NCBI GenBank assembly: GCA_033063855.1
Contig: CP093831.1
Coordinates: 28,954,001-29,018,000 of the forward strand
Direction: 5' to 3'
DNA: 64,000 nt
From: Smittia aterrima
Taxonomy: Eukaryota; Arthropoda; Insecta; Diptera; Chironomidae
A program made the translations under genes and the position numbers. A model generated the notes under the pieces. It searched no databases. It was not told the origin of the DNA and saw only the letters and a program-made list of their open reading frames with translations. How positions within the stretch are numbered: the stretch's first letter is position 1; the number at the start of each line of letters is the position of its first letter. Shown here one piece after another: positions 1 through 11,100 of the stretch.

Positions 1-2070
1 ACGACTTTCACGTATAGTTCAAAGACAGGAAACTTAGAGCAAATCTCGCAGTTCAAAGTCTCACATCCTAAGCCAAACATGACAAACATTTATGACGGAA
101 CAGCCACATTCACACGAACTGTCGACGGCAGATTCTTGGAGACTGAAATGACAGTTTACATCCATAGAACGCAAGTCTTCAAAATGGAATTCTCTCATGA
201 CATGCATGGCAGAATCACGCAAACGAAAACATTCACTCGAAATGTCGGGATTCCAAATTTCTCCAACATTAAGAACTTTACTTGGGATTGCGATGGTCAG
301 CTAATTGGAGTTGACGCTCAAGAACCTTGGACCTTCCGATACGACGACAACGGCAATATGCTTGCTCTATCATATCGTGGCAATAATATTCCAATGGAGT
401 ATAACGCAATGGACCGAATCACGAAGTTTGGGGAAAACTTTTACAAATACGATGACCGTGGTCACATCGTTCAAAATGCCAGAGAAGAAAAGTTCCATTA
501 CAGCACTCAAGGGCTTTTGATAAGAGCAACTAAGAAGAGTCGATTCGATATTCGTTATTTCTATGATCATTTAAATCGAATCGTCGTCCGAAAAGACGGT
601 CTTAACAATGTCACACAATTCTTCTACAATAATCAACAGAGACCAAATGAAGTTTCACATATCTACTCACCCAGAGACAACAAACTCGTCTCGCTCACCT
701 ACGACGACCGTGGTCATTTGATTTTCATTCAAACAGCAAGAAACAAATATTACGTGGCGACAGACCAATCAGGAACGCCAGTCATGATCTTTAATCAATA
801 CGGGGAAGGAATTCGTGAGATGATGAGGTCACCATTCGGGCATATCGTTTACGATTCGAATCCTTACCTTTACCTTCCGATTGATTTTTGCGGTGGAATT
901 CTTGATCCGGTAAGAAAAAACTTGACATGAAGGAAATAACAAAATAAAATACAATTTTTCTTTTAAACAGGTAACATCCCTTGTTCATATGCCAAATGGA
1001 AAAGTTTATGATCCTTTGGTTGGATTGTACATGACACCGAATTGGGAAAACACGATTGATCGACTTGAGAAGCCAACGATGCTCCATCAATACAGATTTA
1101 ACGGCAATGACCCAGTTAATGCTATGATTGAGCGATCACCGCCAACAAACAGTGAAGGGTGGTTGAAGTTAACTGGCTACAAAATCGCTAGCATGATTCC
1201 GCAATTCAATGAAAAACTCATGAAAACCCGCTCGCCTTGGGGCGAAAATGACATGAAACAAAATCAGATCAATAAGAACCCGCTTTCTGTGGAATCGGGT
1301 TTGTTGTCACACTTGAAAGAGAGAACTTTATCGAACTATGCCAACATGGAAACATTTAAAATGTCAGTCCTTCGTTCTGACTCATCGCCAATCGGTCAGC
1401 TGCGAATTGGCACAACAGCAGATCCGCCATTTGGCAAGGGAATAATTGTTTCGAGATTGTTGGATGGGCAAGCAATTGTGTTGAGTGTGCCAGCAGCCAA
1501 TGCGATTTATCGTGACGTGTACACATCAGTATTCAATCGAACTCATCTAATGCCGTTTACATTTGTTGTTCACAACTCATTGCAAGATGTATTTCATTTC
1601 GTGAAAGAAGATTCTTGGAAATCGAGTGAAGACAGACAGCAACTCAAACGATTGCAGGGACAGGTCGAGACAACTTTCCATGATGTTCCAAATAAAGAAA
1701 ACGCTAGCGGAAGTAGTTTCTTGGATACCAAGATTCACGGTTCACATGCAATTATCAACTTGCGGTACGGAACAACCGTTGAGAAAGAAAGACAACGACT
1801 CATGCATCACGCGAAATTGCAAGCAGCACGAAAAGCTTGGAGTAGAGAGAAAGAGCTTTTAGTTGACGGACTTATATCGTCGACTGAATGGAATCAGAAT
1901 GAGATGGATGAGATCCTCAAGCAAGGTTATTCAAATTATTACGATTGTCAATATATTCATGATGTTAACACTTATCCTGAACTCGCTGAAGATCCATTCA
2001 ATATAAAGTTTGTTAAAAAGAAAACAAATCAAACCAAAAGGAAACGACGCGAATCAAAAGATAAACCGGA
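1..2070 (+). repeat. Left arm of inverted teneurin duplication
   Basis: Position n of this arm pairs with position 16775-n on the opposite strand at the start. Bases 1-242 match 16774-16533 (reverse complement) without a difference. The next 30 bases hold ten differences. After that, short identical runs alternate with diverged ones. The arm ends near the stop codons of the two teneurin copies; I saw no clear similarity in the 3' flanks. The true left end lies outside the window. Confidence 0.85.
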
Positions 2071-2092
2071 ATTATTCGAATTTGAGCAGTAA
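1..2092 (+). CDS. Second teneurin (Ten-a paralogue), 3' part only
   Basis: C-terminal part of a teneurin, a type II transmembrane trans-synaptic adhesion protein; the gene continues off the left edge. Exon A is 1-909 in frame 1 and encodes YD repeats and the end of the YD barrel (RYDDNGN, KYDDRG, NQYGEGIREM). A 61-nt intron follows (910-970, GTAAG...AAACAG). Exon B is 971-2092, stop TAA at 2090-2092, and encodes the tail with the Tox-GHH-like end (RYGTTVEKERQR). The same intron occurs at the same codon in the Ten-a gene at 14743-41573, so this is a DNA-level copy and not a retrocopy. The frame is open throughout, with no stops or shifts. The tail is longer than that of Ten-a here (stop 2092, extra basic KRKRR stretch). 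Residues encoded by about 1115-1420 differ strongly from Ten-a, while flanking blocks are nearly identical. Probably a functional paralogue; it could be a 3'-truncated fragment, which the window cannot settle. Confidence 0.85.
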
Positions 2093-3253
2093 TCGAATGA
2101 AATCTGCAAATTATCTCAATTATGTGTTGAAGAAAAAAAAATACAACAAATGAAAAGTAATGAGAGAATCAAATCGTAGTTTTTTATTAAATTAACGCTT
2201 ATTAAATGTTCCCATACACCGGTAAGAAAACTAAGATTTATTTCCCTCGATAGAATATTTGTGAGATGTAAAATCTTGTGACCAGAACATAGAGAACGCT
2301 TCATATCTAGAATTCGTTATCAACGTGAGTCTAGAAATATAATGTTGCGGTTCTAGATCTAAACGTGCTTCTATAAACATCATACGAGCAAACTCTCGAT
2401 GAGAAATTTCGAAGTTTCGTCGGGAAATATCGAGATGATAGAGCTCGGCGGGACTCTGCAATCTAACTCTCAATAATCCTTCCATTCCAAGCAAACTAAG
2501 ATACAAAATTATTAGCATAACTAGATGAAAACTTAAGTAGAAATAACCACGAAAGCAGTCTCCAAAGTAACATGCTTAGTAATTAACTAAAAAAATCATA
2601 GATTTTTTAATTTTTCTTGTCACTTTTGTTTTAATTGTGATATGTAAGACTGGTTATGAGAATGAATAATTATTTACTGTAAAAATGCTTCAAAAGAATC
2701 AGAAGGAATATGAACATACTGTAAATAAAAACAACTGCGACTATTTTGTAATTAATCAATGAAACATCAAAGTGTTTGTATCAATTTTCATGTTTCAGCG
2801 GTTTCAGATTCAACAAAAGAGAGAAAACATTTATTTGAGAGAAGCTTTTCCTCTAACTTGTTGTCAAACAATTTTCACCGGCCACGTGAACTTTGATGTA
2901 AACAAAAATTGTCTTGCTCTCTGCATTTTCAGGAGATTGAGAAAAGTTTTGTGAGAGGTTCGTGAATTTTTGAGAAATTTTCTAGAAGCAAAGTCGACGC
3001 ATGGAAATCACTCGCAGGCTCTCAACGAAAAGTCTTTTTCTGCGCTTCCCTGATTAAAAGTTGCACAGTTTAGCAGGCGTTGCCGCACATGTGTTTCAGT
3101 TGTGAACGGACATCTGAACTGATGTAACAGTTTACTTCGGCTTCAAAAACAAAATTTATTTAGTTTCGCTTTTATATTCAGCATAGAACAAATTCGGCGC
3201 TTTTGAAGTGAAATGTTGAATTCCATAGCGAGCGTGAAAGTTTTATTCGGAAA
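2093..3253. other. Interval between teneurin copy and alpha2/delta gene
   Basis: Holds the presumed 3' UTR of the teneurin copy and the promoter and 5' UTR of the alpha2/delta gene (start codon 3254). A 95-codon minus-strand ORF at 2231-2518 is listed separately. Apart from AT-rich runs I see no repeat or RNA gene. Confidence 0.5.
2231..2518 (-). CDS. Hypothetical small ORF, unknown function
   Basis: An open frame of 95 codons with a mixed, protein-like composition (for example LDISRRNFEISHREF and EARLDLEPQHYISRL) rather than the K/N/F/I bias of random AT-rich frames. I do not recognise it. The annotated start (MLIILYLSLLG) is uncertain: an acceptor-like TATCTTAG lies just inside it. A possible upstream mini-exon (M-L-L-W-R-L-L) ends at a GT about 60 nt before that acceptor and joins in frame. 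It may be a small secreted or membrane peptide, a terminal exon, or chance. It lies antisense to the likely 3' UTR of the teneurin copy. Confidence 0.25.
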   Translation of the reverse strand: MLIILYLSLLGMEGLLRVRLQSPAELYHLDISRRNFEISHREFARMMFIEARLDLEPQHYISRLTLITNSRYEAFSMFWSQDFTSHKYSIEGNKS

Positions 3254-6200
3254 ATGATTTTTACCATAAAAGGAGCTTTTGCGATCATCGCCGTTTTGTT
3301 TTGCATTTTTATTCCACAACATGAAGTTGATTCTACTCCGGAAACAGACAGCACGTGAGTACTGAAAGTTAAAAGTTCTACTCAGAAATCTTTGAGTTAA
3401 ATGAAATTTCATTCTGCTTTTTGTGAAAATTTCTGATGAAAATTCTAAAAATAGAAAATATTTTGCTTCGAGTTGCTTACTGCGCAAGCTTTACATTGTT
3501 GAAGCATAAACCGAATCAAAACTCCATGAAAGAATTGTAATGACGACAAATGTTATTGCGATTCAATGTGAACAATTAAATTTGTATAAATGAAATTGAC
3601 TTTCTTTAATGATTCTTTAAGTTTGCAAGGAATGATTTGAAAAGTGATTTAAAAATAACTTTGAAATAGAACAAGCAAGGGAACCTCTCAATGAGCGTAG
3701 AATTTTCCGAGAGGTTTTTCGCGGCAAGAGAGAATTTTCTACGTTTCTCTTCGTACATGAACACGTTGCTCATTTTGTTTTGTATCTGACAAGTGGTTGA
3801 TTCAATTTCTTTTTTCCACTTTGAAGGGTTAGCGAATGGGCCGTAAAATTCGGCGACGAGTTATGGGGTCTGGCGGAGACAATGACGAAGGCGAGGGAAA
3901 TTAAACAAGTAAATGCAATAAATATCTCAACAATTCAATAAATAACAAATTAATAATCTTTCAGAGATATAAATCATTCAATGCACGAGTGGAAAAGAAG
4001 GATGGAAATACTCTAATTGAGAGTATTGTGGAATCCATCGGCAGAATGCTAAATAGGAAAATGGACGCAGTAAAATGCATTGTCAACAAGTCGGAAGAGT
4101 ATGCGGAGGAATTTCACAGAAATGAGATGCTTCGTAAAAATTTCACGTACTATTCAAGCAAATTTTCAATGGTAAAATTTTTTATTAACCGTCGTGGCCC
4201 CAATTTTATTGAGCATTCAATCATTTCTGTAGGTGAATGGGAGAAACCTCACGAACCAGAAATATACGGAAAATATTGAGAATTCATTGACCAACTATAC
4301 GGACATGAATTTCGATCGAGACTCTCATTTCTTTGACTTGGAAGTCAATACAACTCACAGTTCAGTTCATGTGCCAACAAATGTTTTCGACAATTCACCA
4401 GAGTCAGCAGAGTTAATTCAATGGTCTGAAGTTCTAGACGAAGTTTTCAATCAAAATTATCAATCCGATCCAGCGTTGTCGTGGCAATATTTTGGAAGCA
4501 ATCTTGGAATAATGCGACATTATCCAGCGATGAGTTGGAATCGAAATAAAACTGATACTTACGATTGCAGAAAGCGGAGTTGGTACATCGAGACTGCAAC
4601 GTGCTCTAAGGGTAAGTTTCTTTGTTCAAATAGTTTCTTCTCTTTCGATAACAAAAAACATTATTTTTCTTTTTAAGATGTCGTAATACTTTTGGATAAT
4701 AGCGGGAGCATGACTGGCTATCGAAATTACATTGCACAGTTAACGATTAAAAGCTTACTCGACACATTTTCCAACAATGATTTCGTAAACATATTCAACT
4801 ACTCAAAAACATCGCAAGAACTTGTCCCGTGCTTTACTGATATGCTTGTTCAAGCTACACCCGAGAACATCCGAGTTTTCAACGAAGCAGTGAAAGATTT
4901 GAAACCGGATGGCTACGCAAATGTCTCGTATGCTCTAGAAAGAGCCTTTGAGCTTTTAGAGAAATATCGTAACATCAGGAAATGCAATGAGTCGTCGCAA
5001 GGCTGCAATCAGGCAATTATGCTAGTCACAGACGGAGTGCCCGGCAATGCCACCGAAGTTTTCGAAAAGTACAATTGGTACGGAAATGACAGTAAATCAT
5101 ATCCGGTGAGAATTTTCACGTACTTGCTTGGAAAAGAAGTCACAAAAGTGAAAGAGATTCAATTGTATGCCTGCATGAACCGAGGATACTATTCGCATGT
5201 ACAATCTCTTGATGAGGTGGCGGAAGAAGTCCTAAAATATGTGAATGTAATAGCCGCTCCGTTAGTGCTTCAAAAGTTAGAACATCCTCCGACCTGGACT
5301 CATGGTAAGTTCTCAATGCAGACATATTATCTGATTGTGATCGATTGACAATTCCTAGCTTATATCGACACAACGTATGAGACGGATATGAAAGCATTGA
5401 ACGACGATCAGCCTGATTTTCGAATGATGATTGCTGTTGGAGTTCCTGCATTCAATTTATCATCGTATGGTGAAGGAAACTTTACGGGAAGGCCGACACT
5501 ACTGGGAGTAGCTGGAACAGACGTGCCATTGGATGACATAATGAAGCTTGCATTGCCTTATAAGCTTGGAGTTAACGGATATTCTTTCATCGTTTCTAAC
5601 AACGGATACGTTCTTCTTCATCCTGACTTGCGTCCATTCGATCCCAATCATCCAGGAGAATTGAAAGAGAATTATAACAGCGTTGACATTACGGAAATCG
5701 AGCAAATTGATGAGGAGTTGCCGCCAAGAGAACCTAGCGAAACTTTACTCGAGCTAAGGCAACATTTAGTTACTCCAAATAAAGGGTCAATGTTGAGTGT
5801 GCCTGTGAGGTTTCATTACGACAAAATGAGACGAGTCGCACAAAGTAAACAAGATTTCTATTTTGCACCCATTCCTCATACGCCTTTCAGTTTGGGACTA
5901 GCTTTGCCTCATGGTATGTAAGAACAAAATATTTATCAAAATTTTAGTTTACCTCACAATTGTTCATAGATTACGGCAACTCATGGATTAAGGTTGGCGA
6001 TGAAATTCAGAGAAACAATTACACAAAAATAAATATCTCGGATTTTTTCGTAGGCGAAAACTGGAAGGTTTGCAGTTTTTGACTCTCACATAACTTTTTT
6101 AATCAAATTGTACCCTTTTCGTATAAAAGGTTCATCCGGATTGGGTTTACTGTAAATATCACTATCAAGAAGGCCACGAGTTCATTTCTTCCGAATTGGA

Positions 6201-8116
6201 GCTCAGACACTTCTTGAGGAAAATTATCGAGCCAAACTGGAAATTCTCACAGCAATATGAAGCCGATCCACACGCGGACAAAGAAAAAGAAATTGATGAA
6301 TGTGAGAAACTTTTCAAAAGCAATTAATCAATTTTCCCGAACTTTTTTTCTTCTTCCTCATTGGACAGTGAACTGTGGTCGTAAATCATTAGGCGATGAC
6401 GCGTATTACTGTAATAAAGAGTTGGTTGAACTTTTAGTCTTCGATGCGAAAGTAACAAACGAAAGTTATCAATCATGGACATTCAAAAACGACATGGAAC
6501 GAGAGGTAGTCGAAACATATAACGCAACTGTCCGCTTCGTTGGAACGATGAGCGGTAAATTTTTTTCTCGTTCAAATTTTTGAAATATTAATGGCCTTCC
6601 TCATACGATGGACAATTCGTTTTCAGGCCTTACACGATGGCAATTTATATTTGGAGAAGTCGAAGTTGAGTCTGACAAAGAGTTTGGCGACTTTCATTCG
6701 ATGGCTATCGAAGAGGCTTGGTATAAAAGCGCAATATTACAGCATCAAATCGACAAACAGAGTTTCGTTTATTCGGTTCCCCATTACGGTGAAGCGGAAG
6801 TAGAAGGAAGTGAAATTAAGGTCACAGCATCAATGGCTATTTTTCCAAGAGACGGAGGAATGGAAGCACCGTCATGTGTCGTTGGCTTTCAGTTTTCCCA
6901 CGAACTCATGTACGAAAGGTTCATGGAAATAACATCAAAAGTAGATGTCAGTATAAAAATTTGACGAAAAATAATCAATTTCCATTAATAAATCTTCTTG
7001 TTAAGTGTGATGGTTGTGAAAGGACGTGCGGCGATGACGAACAACTTTGTTATGTTATTGACAACAACGGATACATCATAATCTCCGAGCAAAACATTAC
7101 CGATACCGGACGATTCTTTGGAGAATTAGAAAAGGCCGTCATGGAATCGATGTTGTATGCGAATATTTTTAAAAAGGTCACCGTCTATGATCTTCAGGCG
7201 TTGTGCAAAAATGTCACAGAGATTAGGGACCCGGATGATCAAAGCGCTAGTCCAGGATTGTTATCGGTTCGTTATCTTTATTTACTTTCATTCATCGGCA
7301 AGTCACTTTATATTATCATTCTTTCTCAGCCATTCAAGTTATTGTTCCTTGGCTTTAAATGGATGCTGACTGAAATGTTTATAGAGCTCTCCCGAATCCA
7401 ACTTTGGGTCTCAGGCGTTGCGTTGCCCGATTATGGAGACTCTGATTACTCTGAAATCTCGAAAACAAGCGAAACAAAAAAGACAGTGCCGATTAAAAAG
7501 CATAAAAAAGGTTTCTCGCTGGAGGACGAAGAATGGTACGCCCAACAGAAAGAGAAGCAGAAAAAGAACGAAACTCTTTATTACCCTTGCGATAAAAAAT
7601 CGGATCTCTATGTGTTACAACAGGATTTCATTTTACACAATCGTGGCTATCAGCTTGACGTAGCGACTAATGATTCGAGGTAATTAAATCATGTAGTGTC
7701 AGCGCATTTTACAGACTCGTTTAATTGCATTCATGTCCAACAGGCCGTTCAATGTGCACAGAATTCCAAACTCAAACCTTCTGCTAGTCGTCATAAATAG
7801 TCTGGAGTCTGAAGTGAAAACAGCGGATTTTCTATCGACGAGGCCCAAAGAGATGGAAACAGGACTTCAATATGGCGTTGAACATCCCTGCCACAAGCTT
7901 TACATGAACAATTTTCCTCGCCGTCGGTTGGATGAATGCTTCGTAAGTTCCCTTTAATCCGAAGTCGCCAATTAAGATTTGCTTCATGATAATTTACAGA
8001 CTGAGCATCCCGATGAAGAGGAGACAGCATATTGTGGCTTCGCGTCTCGAACTACCGCCTCGGTGTTGGCAACAGTTTTTATAACGTTTTACAATTTTTA
8101 TATTTTCTTAAAGTGA
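3254..8116 (+). CDS. Voltage-gated calcium channel alpha2/delta subunit
   Basis: Extracellular auxiliary subunit that traffics Cav channels to the presynaptic membrane. Exons, all in frame: 3254-3354, 3827-3908, 3965-4171, 4233-4611, 4678-5304, 5359-5913, 5970-6067, 6130-6301, 6369-6554, 6627-6946, 7006-7679, 7744-7942, 8000-8116; this gives about 1238 aa, normal for the family. Start: ATG 3254 opens a signal peptide (GAFAIIAVLFCIFI). VWA_N ends in DCRKRSWYIETATC. The VWA domain carries a perfect MIDAS, D263-N-S265-G-S267. A Cache-type region follows (GVAGTDVPLDDIM, KLGVNGYSFIVSNNGY), then the VGCC_alpha2 region (DCDGCERTCGDD, CYVIDNNGYIIISE). The C-terminus is a short hydrophobic stretch (ASVLATVFITFYNFYIFLK), fitting a GPI signal or single membrane segment. 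Closest in layout to the alpha2/delta-3 class; Drosophila has stj, stol and relatives, and I cannot say which is the orthologue. The gene lies between the two inverted teneurin copies. Confidence 0.93.
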
Positions 8117-11100
8117 AAAAGACCAATGACAGCAAATTTATTTATTTCTGTTAAACAAACAGTCCATTAGGAAAGAAAAAGAAAAGTTTCTTAAAATGTT
8201 GAAAATATTTTTTGTGCATTGAATTTTGATGAAAATGTTTTTTGAGAATATATTTCTTCGCGATGTGATAATCAATTGAAACCTTTTGATGATGAATCTA
8301 GAATCGCAAAGATCTGAGCCAGTGGAAAGTTAAAACAAATTGTGTACTGAAGCTTTGACAGCTTTTTTCGTTGTTACCCTTTTTGAAAATAAAAACTGCA
8401 TTAAACTGCGAAAACTGTTTGATTAAACTTTTGTAATTTGAAAGTAGCTACTTAGATAAACTTGATAACGCACGGACTTAACGAGAAAAGAGTAATGAAA
8501 TGAGAAAACCTGGGTTAATATATTCAGTTGATTACATCTAGTCAAGCTTGGAGTTGATAGTTAATGCAGATAAAAACTTTTCTCACTTTGTACGACGTCC
8601 GAAAATTAATTTTAACGTTTTCAGCTAACAGCGGTGCTAGCTGTTCAAACTTTAGCTTGGATAGATAGAAAATAATTATATTCATATTTTCGTATCGCCT
8701 TTTCACCTCGTTCCCTAAAAACTCCTAAAAACTTTCGAGCGGACGAATATTGATCGTGTTTTCCTTTTCATATTGAAACATTAAGCCAGTGTGGCCATTT
8801 GAACACCATTAACTTACCTTCACTTCACCAGGCTTGAATAACCCGCATATAATTAGGTCTAAGGACATACGACCACACTGCAATAAACTTTTTGCATTGT
8901 TCCTATAAGCACTTTGCGAGTTGTATTGTGAGTCTCAGGTCGCTGTAATTACATGAAACATTGAAGAGTTACGAGAGCGAACTGCAAATTATTTCATTAA
9001 GAATCCGGATGACATTAAAGGTGAGTGCCATTGCTTCAAAGAGAAAAAGAGCTACAGCCACCTCGCATTCCTTTTGTTTCCTTTTGGAGTAAAATTTTTC
9101 ACGTATTACGTATCTCGCCTTTATTTTTTGCGCTGGCTTTTTTCAGCTTTCATGTTACAGCTTTTCAGAAGCATTCTAAGCATTGAATAAAATGAAAAAA
9201 GGAAACCATTACAAAACTGATTGTTCTCTCTCTCGTTTTGTCGAGCTCGACAGAAGAGGAAAATAATTTTTTGCCGTTGCCATTTTTCCACACAAAAGAA
9301 TCAGTGGTTGAAGTTAATTCTGTAATTATGAAGACGTGTTTTGAATGAGCTATGGTAACGGAATAAGTTGAAGGAAGCCAGGAAACTGAAGACTGAAGGT
9401 TTTTGACGTTAAAAGACTTCTGCTGGGCTGCTGAATGAATATTGACAATTCTCACCGCTTTGACGCAGTTTGGTTGCCCTAGGCGCGTTGATGAAAAGAA
9501 GAAGAAGAATTTTCACATTCAATAAATTTCATTAAATATTTCTGGTCGATATGCTGCCACTTGCAACTCATCCCATATTACAGGCGATTGCCATCGAAAT
9601 CATAGTAAACTCGCTTCGATATTAAATGAGGGAGATGGGGACCCTCAAACATCAAAATTAATTATTTATGCTGCAGCTTCTACTCTACAACCCTTTTATC
9701 CCCATCGGCATGGTTAATCTTTAATTTCGACGATGATTATTTTTATCTCTTTGAGCGTTGTTATGCTTCCATCAACTTTTAATTTCATCAACTGCGGTAA
9801 ACAATTTAGCAATTCTCTTACAGTCTCAATGATTGTTGAGAATTAAACAAATTTAAATTGGTTTCAAGTTGAAGACAGTTCCTTGAGTGAACTAAAATAA
9901 AAAAAAACTTGCAATTCATATTTATCTAAAATCTCCATAATCGTTCCATAACGAACCATTATTGACATGTTGATTACACAACATGGACAGGCCAAAGATA
10001 GCAAAGTGAATACCAAAGTGGAAGAATGAGAATGAGGCAACATCAGCTAGACTATTAACAGCGTCAGCAAAAAAAGGTTGTTCTGATAAAATGTAAATAA
10101 ATTGGTAGTGAAAACTAAAAGGATTTCTACATTTTTCTCGCTTCCAACCAACAGCAACTTCAGCGATGAAAGTAAATTGGTTATGCAAAACTTGCCTTGT
10201 TTGCATATATCTTGTTTCGAAGCAAAAAAAAAGGAGAATTTTGGATAAAAGGGGATATTCTGAAGCTACGAAGCAAGAGAGACTTCATACTGTTCAATCT
10301 AAATGCGACGTAGTTCTTGAACAAACCAAAACGAAACACCTCGCAGTTTCAATAAAGTTTTGCATACAACTTTAGCAATGGACTAATTTCATCTCAATTT
10401 GCATTTAATTTTTTTTTAAGTTCGTATTAAAGTCACGATTAGTGTAACTAAGCTGAAGGGAAATGTGAGAATGATAAAGATTGTTTTTACTTTCGAATAA
10501 AAACCCTTTTAATATTCTGACTCAATTTTATACGTCATAGACAGAGTTGAGAAGACGGCGGCTATATATACATTTTCTTTCTAAAGAAGCTAAATAGTAA
10601 ATATCTACTTAAGTAAAATATCAGCTTTCAAATCACAGACATCGCACGAAACTCAATTACTGTTTCTTCGCTCTATAATTATCGCTTCCAAGTCGGAAAA
10701 GTGTTGTTTGTTAATGACAGGCCCTTGACATTACTCCTGTCTGTAATTGATTTAAATCATATTTTTTCTCCAAAAACTCAGCTAGACTGTTGAGTATTAA
10801 GGGGTGGTAGAGAGAAAACATGTAATTTATGATATAAACACGAATTAATGGCGTTGCTTTGATGCCGTCAAATTAATGGCTTAAAATGCTTTGCATGTTT
10901 CCCTTCAATAAAAACAAAATGCGACGGAAAATTGCTTCTCGAATAAAAATATGATTGCTCTGGGTATGTCACTATGGTTATAAATCAAGATATTTCATCC
11001 TGATTATTGCTTTTCATCCAGAGTACTCAATCAGATATTTTGTTTTTTCCGCTGCAAACCACGAAAAGTTATCTTCCCTTTAAGAATCGACCTACGCATG

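Noticed and set aside
1..909. YD repeats and Tox-GHH-like tail as bacterial contamination or a bacterial polymorphic toxin
   Set aside because: The coding region has spliceosomal introns at conserved positions and the metazoan teneurin domain order; the flanking genes are insect.
1..2092. Left teneurin copy as a haplotype duplicate or assembly error
   Set aside because: It is inverted, lies on the same contig with a full gene between, and differs strongly in the last exon and the stop position. Allelic copies would not diverge this way. It still needs long-read confirmation.
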